Under the pieces are notes generated by a model that worked only from the letters and a program-made list of their open reading frames with translations, had not been told where the DNA came from and did not search any database. A stretch of DNA of 64,000 nucleotides from Cylindrotheca closterium (taxonomy: Eukaryota; Bacillariophyta; Bacillariophyceae; Bacillariales; Bacillariaceae): positions 62,001 through 126,000 of the forward strand of contig CAKOGP040002136.1 in assembly GCA_933822405.4 (NCBI GenBank), written 5' to 3'. Positions 41,652 through 53,859 of this stretch are shown piece after piece; within the stretch, counting starts at the first letter, position 1; the number at the start of each line of letters is the position of its first letter. The position numbers and the translations under genes were made by a program.

Positions 41652-44600
41652 ATGGAATCAAGTATCCTTGTTGTCGGTCTGTTCCTTGTGCTTGCACAAG
41701 CAGTTTCTGGGACACGCCAGTTGCAACAACCGCAGCAATGTGATTCATGCGCGCCTCCTATTTCGTTTGATCCATCTGTTCACAAGCTAGTTTACAAGAT
41801 TGCGCTGCAGCCGTCTGTGAATCTACCACTAATGAGAAGCTTGAACGTCACTTTCGAGGACTACCTCACAGCTACCGCCGGCAAACGTTTTGACCCACCT
41901 ATCCAGTTTGAAGTCGTGACCATCACCAATAGTCTTGCCTATGACCTGATGAAAAGCCAGGAGATTGACTTCGTTTTTATCAATCCTTTTCAAAGCACAT
42001 GTTTGGAGGAGGAATTCGGAGCCCAAGCGATTGCATCGTCCGTCAGAACTACTTCTTTTGGTGGCCAGAAGCTGGCCTTGGCCCATTTTGCTGGGATGGT
42101 CATTACACACGTTGACAACAACGACATCAATACATTGGCTGACCTGAAGGATAAGGTTGTCGCGGCCGTATCTCCAGCAGCACTGGGCGGACCATTAGTG
42201 CAATGGCATGAGATGCAAAAGAATGGAATGTCGTACCTCAACGACCCAGCGGCCATCGTCTTCACCAGGTCGATGGTGAGAAGCATTAACGGAGTGATCG
42301 ACAAGACATATGACGTGGGGTTCATCAGAACGAACTTTATGGAATCATTGAAAGAACGGAATCCAGGTCTCAATACCTCAGCAGTCAAGGTCGTCGGGAT
42401 CCGCAAGGACGAAGGCACCGTTGATGAAGCATTTCCGCTAGAGCACTCCACTTCCATCATACCAGAGTGGCGGCTTTCTGCGGCCCCATCTACGCCCGCT
42501 AGTATCTCCAAGGAAGTCCAAGCAGCGTTGTTGGCGCTCAAGGAGCACGGCAGGACCGGTTTGGCAAGGTCAGCTTGCCTGGATGCCAACGGGAACAACA
42601 CTGCGCAATGTGACGATCTCTCGGATATTGACTCACAAGTCTTATGTGAGGCCAATATTGAATCTGTCTCAGCTGCTGAAAGCGTGGTGTCAGCGAAAGA
42701 GCACAATACCTTCAGAACACCTCTGTCCTTTCACAGAATTCGAAAGATGGCGCTCGATCTTGGGTCCATTCTGGAGGATCCAACTTCAGATTCGCTCAAG
42801 TGCTTCAGACCTTCTGAGTTTTACGACCAAATCGTCTGCCAAAATGGTCTCTTCAAGCTTTCACCTGATGCCTTGGCTGCCTCATGTAACACAACAGGGT
42901 ACTCTTGTCCAGATGGTAGGGAGTGTATCTGCAAGCCCTGCTTCAAGGCTTTGGCGATAGAGGTGGCTCCAACAGACCAATACGCTGCTGGATCTGGCTG
43001 TACCAAGATGAGTATATGCTCCACGATTGTCCAAAACGAAGTCATTCAATACACCGTGGTTGATAACCAACAGCTGGAGGGTGGTCGAAATCTGCGGGCA
43101 AAGACCCTTGAAGACGGTACTGACACAGAAATTGCAATCGAACAAGGGCCCATTCCACACACGTATTCGTTTTCTCTGAGTACTCCAAGAGTTGGCATTT
43201 TTATCCTGGAGATTTATGACGGCGATGAACAGATTGATGCATCTCCGTTGCGTGTTCGGGTAGACTATCGTACTTGCTCCGGTGACAAAGAAGCGAGCGA
43301 GGATGGAGTTTGCGAATGCAAAGCCTCATCAATTGACATAGGTGGAACTTGTGTGCCAATATGGCTTGCAGTGCTTGGTAAGTGACAGCAAAGAGCGTGT
43401 GGTAGCATTCGTTGCTGTATCATTGATTCAAGCTGATCGATTTTTGTTTGTTTCTTGTTTGTTCTAGTCGCTCTATCACCGATAGCCATTGTTGTTGCGA
43501 TTGCGGTTTACTTTTTCGTGAAGAGAAAGGAACGAGAGGCCAACAGTCTGTGGATTGTGAAACGGTCAGACCTAAAGTTCAGCGATCCTCCTGCCGTGCT
43601 TGGGCACGGATCTTTTGGATTTGTCTTACAGGCTGAATATCGCGGATCAAAGGTAGCAGTCAAGCGAGCTCTTCTTCCGTCGTCAAAAGGGGACTCCAGT
43701 AGTACAGACAATGTCCAATTCGGGACACCGTTGAAGCGTATTGGGTCACGGGACTCGTCGCTACCATTGGCAAGCACTGACGAGGATGACAGCACCGACT
43801 CTTCCCATAGAAAGACTTCTCGGTTGACAAATAGCATTGATTTGGAGACTGGAGGAAAAAAGATGCCCCCACAATCCCAACCGTCAGCACATGGTAAAGC
43901 TACAACTTCGAAGTCCATAATGATGACAAAAGGAGTTGCAAACTCGAGAAAAACGAAACAGCTGTTCCTTGACGAAATGCGAGTCTTGTCCACACTTCGT
44001 CATCCAAATATCACTACAATGATGGGTATGCCATATCAATATTTGTACTCTATGCAATGACGAAAGACAGCTTGTTCTAACACAGGTTGTTGCCTCGGAC
44101 TCTCATTTCCACAGGCGCCGTCATCGACGGGAGCGAACCGATGCTCGTCATGGAACTCATGGAGCATGGGTCTCTCTATGAAGTTTTGCAGAATCCTACC
44201 ACTGCATTGGAGTCTGATCTCATTTTGCATATCATCCAAGACATCGCTCAAGGAATTCGTTTTTTACATTCGTCCAACCCACCTCTCATTCATGGTGACT
44301 TGAAGTCAGGCAATATTCTGATTGATTCGAAGTTTCGAGCCAAGCTGGCTGACTTTGGAATGGTCAAGCAAAGTTCAAAGGCAGCCACTGGCACACCCCC
44401 ATGGATGGCACCAGAAATCCTCTCCGGCAAGTCGTCCAATACAACCAAGTCAGATATGTACTCGATTGGTGTGATCATCAATGAGATAGTCTCGAGGAAG
44501 GAACCTTACCATGCCGCAACGGATGACTTATCTGTGATTTTGAATGGAGTCACAGATCCAAAGGTGAACCGTCGACCAGAGATCCCCTCATTTTGTCCTG

Positions 44601-45406
44601 TGAAGGTCAAGAAGCTAATCATGTTCTTGTGGCATGCTGACCCCAAGCTACGCCCTACAGCCACCGAGTTGAATAATCGGTTGGATGATTTGAATGAGCA
44701 AGTTTTTGCGGCTTGTGGGCCTAAAAAGACATCGCGTCTTACACGAGTGGTTCCAACGGGAGACCAAGATGATTTCTTGTATCAAGCATTCCCCCGGCAT
44801 ATAGCAGATGTGTTGAGATCTGGCGGCAAGGTCGAGCCAGAACCACACAACGACGTATCCATCTGCTTTTCGGATATTGTAGGCTTTACTACGATTGCTT
44901 CGAAGCTTGACCCATTGAAGGTGTCCAGTTTGTTGGACCGTCTGTACTTGAAGTTTGATGAGGTGACTAGGAAGTACGACCTGTTCAAGGTTGAAACGGT
45001 CGGTGATGCATACATGTGTGCTGGCAATCTAGCCAATGATCAGCATGAAGACCATGTGCGTCGGATTGCTTTGTTTGCTACCGGTATTTGCAAGGCTGCG
45101 TCAGAGACATTGATTGACGAGGATGATCCTTCTGTTGGTTATACGAAAATTCGAGTTGGGTTCCATTGTGGTCCTGTTGTGAGCAATGTTGTGGGATCAC
45201 TGAATCCTCGTTATGGGGTGTTTGGAGATACTGTGAATGTCGCAGCAAGAATGGAAACCACATCTGCGGCTGGGCGAGTCCATTGCAGTGAATTAAGCGC
45301 GAAGAGGTTGATGGATGACGCACCAGATCTCTTGGTGAAGGCTCGTGGTGCAACACTGATCAAGGGTCGTGGCCGAATGATGACATATTGGGTATCTGAA
45401 ATTTGA
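41652..45406 (+). CDS. Receptor kinase-cyclase with PhnD-like ectodomain (RGC2)
   Basis: Exons 41652-43377, 43468-44025 and 44115-45406, 1191 residues, same architecture and intron positions as RGC1. From about 41978 to 43747, including the whole first intron, it looks identical to RGC1 by eye; it then diverges in the Ser/Asp-rich insert between the kinase beta3 strand and helix C. Kinase residues are present (GHGSFGFV, VAVKRA, HGDLKSGN, ADFGMVKQ). The cyclase is almost identical to those of RGC3 and RGC4, with FSDIVGFT, VETVGDAY and GDTVNVAARME, and ends YWVSEI. Full coding capacity suggests it is functional. The different insert and activation segment (MVKQSSKAATGTPPW) could give it different regulation from RGC1. 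Confidence 0.9.
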
Positions 45407-46227
45407 GAAGCAATTTATTTTAGGTAGCTTGCACTATTGTTATATACACGATTACATCTACTTGTTTCGTTTCTGCTATTGTTTTCTACAACATATGTTA
45501 CCAAATACATTTTGGAATGCGAGGCAGATGTTGGAGATTTGGAGCCTAACACTTCGGCGCCACCTTCTTGATTTCAATCAGCTTCAAGTTGTAACAAGCA
45601 TTTTATTTTTCGAGAACTGAGATCGTAGCTGAAAGTGGCTTATGATTACTTGGGATTAACTACACCCTAGAAACTTGCTTCCTTATTGCTTCACTGGTTA
45701 AAAGGAACACATACTGCTACGGGTCGCCAACAGCAGTTATCAGTTCTATTTTTAGTATTTTTTCTGATTTGAAATGCCGCCCTATTTATTGGCTCGAAAC
45801 TACCACTTTCACTTGTCCAATTGGTTTGTTTGAAAATATCTGGGATCCAGTAGAATGGACAACTCGGCCTCTGCTGCGGCTAATGGATGTTCATAGATAG
45901 CACAGTACTGCCATAATTGGTACAAGAACTGAGTTCGGTGAGAATACAGTTGTACCGGTAGATCGAGGTTAGTGGAGATTTTCCCTCCCCTTATAATCGA
46001 ATGAAATGTCAAATAAAAAAAGTTCTCTTATTTGAGGCCTATTATTTTAAAAAGCGCGAACAAAATGTGTTGAAGCCTGAAATTAAAAAAGCTTGGGCTT
46101 GATGTCCAATAACGAGAATATTGAAGTGCCGGAAATCAATGGGAAACTTTTGAGTTCTCCGTTTCCGCAAATATAAGTACTGATACGATAATATTCTATC
46201 CATATATCAACTCATCGCACAGACTAC
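45407..46227. other. Intergenic, nothing recognised
   Basis: About 820 bp between RGC2 and the RGC3 pseudogene, AT-rich, with only short unrelated frames. Confidence 0.55.
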
Positions 46228-48942
46228 ATGACAGGAACGATGCAATCAAGTCTTCCTGCTATTGCAAGTAGTCACAGGGACACGCCAGTTGCAACAGCAG
46301 CAACAATGTGATTCGTGTGCGCCTCCAATTCCGTTTGATCCATCTGTTCACAAGCAAGTATACAGGATTGGCTTACAGCAAAATGCGAATCAACCATTCA
46401 TGCGAACACTGAATGCGACATTCAATGACTATCTCACAGCTACCGCTGGAAAACGCTTTGACCCGCCAATCCAGTTCGAAATCGAGTTCTACAGCGACAG
46501 AAATCTTGCCTATGTCTGATGGAAAGGAAGGAGGTTGACTTCGTTTTTGTCAGCCCTTTCGTGAGCACATGTTTGGAGGAGGATTACGGCGCCCAATCGC
46601 TTGTATATCTGCTGTCAGAACAACGCCATTTGCTGGCCAAACAATTTCCTTGGCACATTTCGCTGGGGTGCATGGTTATCACGCACGTTGACAACGAAGA
46701 CATTAATACATTGGAGGATATTAAAGGCAAGGTATATATAGTCGCAGTCGGAAATCCTGCAAGTCTGGGCGGGTCATTAATACAATGGCATGAAATGCAA
46801 AAGAAAGGAATGTCCTACCTGAATGACCCAACTGCGCTTGTCTTCACCGGGACGATGCGTGCAAACGTCAATGGGATCATTGATAAGTCATATGACGTGG
46901 GGTTCATCAGAACCAACTTTCTCGAATCCTTGACAGCCCGAAACCCAAATATAAATGCTTCAGCTATCAAAGTCGTCGCATTCCGAAAGGATGAAGATAC
47001 CGTTGATGAAGCATTTCCCCTGGATCGATCTTCTGCTGATGTGCCAGAGTGGCGTTTCTCTGCCGCTCCATCTACGCCCGCCAGTATCTCCAAGGAGGTC
47101 CAAGCGGTGTTGTTGGCACTCAAGGAACACGGCAGAGTTGGGCTAATTAGGTCGGCGTGTATGAACCTCCTACCGTGCACGGGCATGGATCTTTTGGTTT
47201 CGTCTTGCAGGCTGAATATCGTGGATCAAGGGTTGCAGTCAAGCGAGCTCTTCCGCCATCAAAAGGGGGCTCTGGTAGTGCCGAGAGTGCCCAGTTTGGG
47301 TCACCGTTGAAACATATGGGGTCTCGTGATTCATCATTGCCATTGCTTGACGAGGAGGCACCAGTAGACACGGCTTGCATGAAAAGAAGTAATTTGACGG
47401 AGAGCCTTGCTTTCAAAATTGAAGACACACCTAACAGCATTACTTCGTCGAAGTCAATGATGAAAACAAAAGGATTCTCCAACTCGAGAAAAGCAAAGCA
47501 GCTGTTTATGGACGAAATGCGTGTCTTGTCTATACTCTTCGTCACCCGAACATTACAACAATGATGGGTATGTTACATGTTTCAGTTCTGGCATCCACTG
47601 AAGGAGCGGATTAAGCTAACACGTTGCCTGTGACTCTTTCTCCCACAGGAGCAGTTATTGACGGGAGCGAACCAATGCTCGTTATGGAATTCATGGAGCA
47701 TGGATCTCTTTATGAAGTTTTGCAGAATCCTACTATTGCATTGGAGTCTGATCTCATCTTGCATATCATACAGGACATTGCACAAGGAACTCGATTCTTG
47801 CACTCGTCCAACCCCCCTGTCATTCATGGTGACTTGAAGTCAGGCAATATCCTGATCGATTCGAAGTTTCGAGCAAAGTTGGCTGACTTTGCGGAATGGC
47901 CAAAAAAGGTAAAAGGATAGTTACTGGCACACCTCCATGGATGGCACCAGAAATCCTCTCCGGCAAGTCGTCCAATACAACCAAGTCCGACATGTACTCG
48001 ATTGGTGTGATCATCAATGAGATAGTCTCGAGGAAGGAACCTTACCATGCCGCAACGGATGACTTATCTGTGATTTTGAATGGAGTCACAGATCCAAAGG
48101 TGAACCGTCGACCAGAGATCCCCTCATTTTGTCCTGTGAAGGTCAAGAAGCTAATCATGTTCTTGTGGCATGCTGACCCCAAGCTACGCCCTACAGCCAC
48201 CGAGTTGAATAATCGGTTGGATGATTTGAATGAGCAAGTTTTTGCGGCTTGTGGGCCTAAAAAGACATCGCGTCTTACACGAGTGGTTCCAACGGGAGAC
48301 CAAGATGATTTCTTGTATCAAGCATTCCCCCGGCATATAGCAGATGTGTTGAGATCTGGCGGCAAGGTCGAGCCAGAACCACACAACGACGTATCCATCT
48401 GCTTTTCGGATATTGTAGGCTTTACTACGATTGCTTCGAAGCTTGACCCATTGAAGGTGTCCAGTTTGTTGGACCGTCTGTACTTGAAGTTTGATGAGGT
48501 GACTAGGAAGTACGACCTGTTCAAGGTTGAAACGGTCGGTGATGCATACATGTGTGCTGGCAATCTAGCCAATGATCAGCATGAAGACCATGTGCGTCGG
48601 ATTGCTTTGTTTGCTACCGGTATTTGCAAGGCTGCGTCAGAGACATTGATTGACGAGGATGATCCTTCTGTTGGTTATACGAAAATTCGAGTTGGGTTCC
48701 ATTGTGGTCCTGTTGTGAGCAATGTTGTGGGATCACTGAATCCTCGTTATGGGGTGTTTGGAGATACTGTGAATGTCGCAGCAAGAATGGAAACTACATC
48801 TGCGGCTGGGCGAGTCCATTGCAGTGAATTAAGCGCGAAGAGGTTGATGGATGACGCACCAGATCTCTTGGTGAAGGCTCGTGGTGCAACACTGATGAAG
48901 GATCGGGGCCAGATGATGACATATTGGGTATCTGAAGTTTGA
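46228..48942 (+). pseudogene. Receptor kinase-cyclase pseudogene (RGC3)
   Basis: Recognisable from the ATGs at 46228/46240 to the same C-terminus as its neighbours (YWVSEV). Lesions: a shortened, frame-shifted signal peptide near 46245; a one-base loss near 46507 (NLAYV then stop, continuing in another frame as KEVDFVFVSPF); a compensated frameshift in the ectodomain near 46600-46660; a deletion joining the ectodomain after IRSAC directly to the kinase G-loop (junction about 47160), removing the Cys-rich stalk, first intron and transmembrane helix; a two-base gain before helix C (near 47530); and a two-base gain inside the DFG motif (near 47892). In contrast, the cyclase part (47941-48894) is open and nearly identical to RGC2, as expected of gene conversion. 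Confidence 0.93.
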
Positions 48943-49969
48943 AGACAAAAGGTTAGAAATGCGTAAAGTGACACTAGTTGTAATATGTAATTGACAATTT
49001 ATTAATTCGTCAGCAGATCACAACGTTTCTCAACGGAACAACCTTTGATCAGCCATTTTGCAACTGTCTCCTCGGTCTCTTTATTCGGCGACTTTTACTC
49101 CTTAATCATCATTCGTGCAACAGTGACCTTGTCGAACGATTATTCTTGTTGATTCTGAACGAATCGAACTGACTTCAAATCATAGATTGATTGATTTATT
49201 CAGTCTTCCACGGTAGCCTCCAAAACTTGTGATGTTAATTTTCCTATTTTGGTCTCGTCGTCGAATTGAGCCACCGTTCTACACTTTTCTTTACAATTCC
49301 TCTGAAGAGCTTTCAGTAGTCGGACAATGGCAAGATCGGATGAAGTTTGCCGAAAGAACTCACCTTCATCTGATGCTTCTGTTGCTTGTAAGAATACGGT
49401 TCATTGGATTGGTGTATTGACCGATAGCCGCACCATATCATTCTGCCCGTTGTGATTGGTTGTTGCATCAAAGTCTCGAGATGGTCATGTTGATAGTTTC
49501 ACCTGTAATGACTGGTACTCGCATTCTCCAAGCGTAGCGAGTAGATTCCGCAAATAATATATTAAGTTCCGATTGATATTCATTCACAAGTGACTTTTTA
49601 GCTCGTCCAGTGGGTCCTTCTCCGATGGTGGGGGAAAGGCGAACCATTTTTGAAGGCCCTTTTACTCCAAACACTTATATCAGACTTAAAGAAGATTTTC
49701 GCAATTTGCATTTTTGATGTTTTTTTTAAGTTTCATTTTATAACAAAAGCAAGATGACGGTCATTTCTGATTGCTTCTCTTCAATGTAGGTGAATAACGG
49801 AGGTTATAAGTCCACAAAGAATCAAACACGTTCTCCATCCCATTTACAATATTTACATGCAGTTCCCATTTTGCGATGGATCTCGTGGGTTCGTTGTCAC
49901 ATTGGGCCTGACGATGACGCTCTGAGAAGGCATCTGATATAAAGCAGTGAGCCCCCACATCGCAAAAGA
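48943..49969. other. Intergenic, no gene assigned
   Basis: About 1 kb upstream of RGC4. A minus-strand frame of about 60 codons (49468-49674) has protein-like composition, but it matches no family known to me and has no partner exon. It may be chance or a relic. Confidence 0.5.
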
Positions 49970-52900
49970 ATGATAGAATCCAATATGCTTATCGGTCTGT
50001 TCCTGCTATTGCAAGTAGTCAGAGGGACACGTCAGTTGCAACAGCAGCAACAATGCGATTCATGTGCACCTCCAATTCCCTTCGATCCATCTGTTCACAA
50101 ACAGGTATACAAGATTGGGTGCCAGCAACTTGCCAATGAAGCATTCATGAAAACTTTGAATGTGACATTCGATGACTACCTCACGGCTACCGTCGGCCAA
50201 CGTTTCGACCCACCGATCCAATTTGAAATCAATTTCTTTAGCGATAGAAATCTTGCCTATGATCTGATGGAAAGTCAAGAGATTGACTTCGTTTTTGTCA
50301 GTCCCTTTGTAAGTACTTGTTTGGAGGAGGAATACGGCGTTCAATCGCTAGTATCTTCGATCAGAACAACTTCCTTTGGTGGTCAGAAGGTGGCTTTGGC
50401 CCATTTTGCTGGAATGTTCGTGACGCACGTTGATAACGGTGACATTAACGCATTGGAGGATATCAAAGACAGGGTAGTGGCAATCGCAAACCCAGCAAGT
50501 CTGGGCGGGGCATTAATACAATGGCATGAAATGCAAAAGAATGGAATGTCCTATCTCAATGACCCAGCTGCCATTGTCTTCACCGGGACGATGGGTGCGG
50601 TCGTCAACGGAATTATCGGCAAGACCTTTGATGTGGGGTTTGCCAGAACCAACTTTATTGAAGGATTGCAAGCACGAAACCCAATTCTAAATGCCTCAGC
50701 AATTAAGGTCATCGGGGTGCGAAAGGATGAAGGCACCGTGGACGAAGGATTTCCGCTCGATCGCTCTACTTCCATCATGCCAGAGTGGCGTTTTTCTGCC
50801 GCTCCTTATACGCCCGCTTCTGTGTCCCGAGAAGTTCAAGCAGCTTTGTTGGCGCTTGAGGAGCACGGCAGGACTGGTTTAGCAAGGTCGGCTTGTCTGA
50901 ATGTCAATATAAACAACACTGCGCAATGCGACGATCTATCGAATGTTGACTCACAAGTCTTATGCGAGGCGAATATCGAATCTGTCACAGCCGCTGAAAG
51001 CGTGATTTCAACGAATGACTACATGACCTATAGACCACCTCTATCGGTCAATCGAATTCGAAAAATGGCACTCGATCTTGGGTCCGTTCAGCAGGATTCA
51101 ACCTCAGATTCGCTCAAGTGCTTCAGACCTTCTGAGTTTTACGACCAAATCGTTTGTCCAAAGGGTCTCTTCAAGCTTTCACCTGAGGCCCTGCTTGCCT
51201 CATGTAATGCAACAGACTACTCATGTCCAGATGGGGGTGAATGTATTTGTAAGCCTTGTTTCGAGTCTTTGCCAATTGAGGTGGCACCGACGGAGCAGTA
51301 CGCTGCTGGGGCTGGCTGCACGAAAATGAGCATCTGCTCTTCGAGTGCCCAGAACGAAGTCATCCAATATACTGTGGTCGATAATCAAAAGCTAGAGGGT
51401 GGCCGTAATCTGCGGGCTAAGACCCTTGAAGACGGCATCGACACAGATATTGCGATTGAGCAAGGACCCATTCCACACACGTATTCGTTTTCTTTCAGTA
51501 CACCGAGAGTTGGCATCTTCATTCTGGAGATCTATGATGGTGATGAACAAATCGATGCATCTCCATTGCGTGTTCGGGTTGACTACCGTGCTTGTCCTGC
51601 TGACAAAGAAGCTAGCGACGATGGAGTTTGCGAATGCAAAGCCTCATCTATCGATATATCTGGAGCTTGTATTGCTATATGGCTGGCAGTGCTTGGTAAG
51701 TGACAGCAAAGCGTTTATGGTACTATTGATTACCTTATTAATCAATACTCATCGATCCTTGTTTCGCTCTTTGATTTCAGTTGCACTATCCCCAATTGCC
51801 ATCATTGCTGCGGTTGCGGTGTGCTTTTTCGTGAAGCGAAAGGAACGAGAGGCCAACAGCCTGTGGATTGTGAAACGGTCAGACCTGAAGTTCAGTGATC
51901 CTCCTGCTGTACTAGGGCATGGATCATTTGGATTTGTTTTGCAGGCTGAATATCGCGGATCAAAGGTAGCAATTAAGCGGGCTCTCCTTCTGCCTTCAAA
52001 GGGGGGCTCTAGCAGTGCCGACAATGTCCAATTTGGAGAACCGTTGAAGCGTAATGAGTCACGGGATTCATCTTTGGCAAAGATTGGCATCGACGAAGAC
52101 ATAGCTGACTCTGACCGTAAGAGGAGCACTGATTCGATCAAAAGTCTTGATCTGGAGATTGGAGCAACTCATGGTAAACCCAGGACGTCCAAGACAATGA
52201 TGAAGACACAAGGATTTACACACTCGAGAAAAGCAAAGCAGCTGTTCATGGACGAAATGCGTGTCTTGTCTACTCTTCGTCATCCGAATATCACAACAAT
52301 GATGGGTATGTTTCATCGGTATTTGAAATAGTGTGAACCACAGAAGAAGGCAGCTTATGCTAACATGTTGCCTATGGCTCTCATTCCCACAGGCGCGGTT
52401 ATTGACGGGAGCGAACCAATGCTCGTTATGGAGTTCATGGAGCATGGTTCTCTATATGAAGTGTTGCAAAATCCTACAATTGCATTGGAGTCGGATCTCA
52501 CCTTGCACATCATCCAGGACATTGCACAAGGAACTCGATTCTTGCATTCATCCAATCCACCTGTCATTCATGGTGACTTGAAGTCAGGCAATATCCTGAT
52601 TGATTCGAAGTTTCGAGCAAAGCTGGCTGACTTTGGAATGGCAAAGCGCTGTAGAAGCATGTCATCTGGTACCCCTCCATGGATGGCACCAGAGGTCTTA
52701 TCTGGCAAGTCGTCCAATACAACCAAGTCAGATATGTACTCCATTGGTGTTATCATCAATGAAGTAGTCTCAGGCAAGGAACCTTACCACGCCACCACGG
52801 ATCCGTTGCATGTCATCGTGAATGGAGTCACAGATCCAAAGGTGAACCGTCGACCAGAGATTCCCTCATTTTGTCCTGTGAAGGTCAAGAAGCTGATCAT

Positions 52901-53684
52901 GTTCTTGTGGCATGCTGACCCCAAACTACGCCCAACAGTCACAGAGCTAAACAACCGATTGAATGATTTGGGTGACCAAGCGTTCGCCGCGTGCGCTCCC
53001 AAAGCGGCACTGCATCGCCCTCGTGAAGTTCCCACTGGAGGCAGAGACGATTTCTTGTATCAGGCGTTCCCCCGGCATATAGCCGATGTGTTGAGATCTG
53101 GCGGCAAGGTCGAGCCAGAACCACACAACGACGTATCCATCTGCTTTTCGGATATTGTAGGCTTTACTACGATTGCTTCGAAGCTTGACCCATTGAAGGT
53201 GTCCAGTTTGTTGGACCGTCTGTACTTGAAGTTTGATGAGGTGACTAGGAAGTACGACCTGTTCAAGGTTGAAACGGTCGGTGATGCATACATGTGTGCT
53301 GGCAATCTAGCCAATGATCAGCATGAAGACCATGTGCGTCGGATTGCTTTGTTTGCTACCGGTATTTGCAAGGCTGCGTCAGAGACATTGATTGACGAGG
53401 ATGATCCTTCTGTTGGTTATACGAAAATTCGAGTTGGGTTCCATTGTGGTCCTGTTGTGAGCAATGTTGTGGGATCACTGAATCCTCGTTATGGGGTGTT
53501 TGGAGATACTGTGAATGTCGCAGCAAGAATGGAAACTACATCTACGGCTGGGCGAGTTCATTGCAGTGGCGAATGCGCGAAAAGGTTGATTGATGACGCA
53601 CCAGATCTGTTGGTGAAGTCTCGCGGCGCAACAGAGGTCAAGGGTCGTGGTCGAATGATGACATACTGGGTATCTCAAGTCTGA
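49970..53684 (+). CDS. Receptor kinase-cyclase with PhnD-like ectodomain (RGC4)
   Basis: Exons 49970-51695, 51781-52305 and 52393-53684, 1180 residues, same layout and phase-1 introns as RGC1/2. Signal peptide (MLIGLFLLLQVVRG), then the conserved QQCDSCAPPIPFDPSVHK. The ectodomain is clearly diverged from RGC1/2 (CQQLANEAFMKTL, EINFFSDRNLAYDL, DINALEDIKDRVVAIANPAS), so it may bind a different ligand. The stalk, transmembrane helix (LSPIAIIAAVAVCFF), kinase (GHGSFGFV, VAIKRA, HGDLKSGN, ADFGMAKR) and cyclase are all intact. From about 53091 to 53560 the cyclase is nearly identical to RGC2. Its 3' end converges on phosphoesterase MPP3, 175 bp away. Confidence 0.9.
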
Positions 53685-53859
53685 AGAGGGACTTTTTTGC
53701 AATGTTTGCAGAAACCTGTTTTATGATCGATATAGAAGTGGACAGCATAAAGTAGTAGATGCATTAATGAGTAAGACGCTGTGTCTATATAAAAAAGATT
53801 CCATTTCTATTGCGAAATCAGTCTATCAATCAATCAAATAATCCTTCATCATCTATCTA

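Noticed and set aside
49468..49674. 68-codon minus-strand frame upstream of RGC4
   Set aside because: Too short, no recognised motif and no neighbouring exon.
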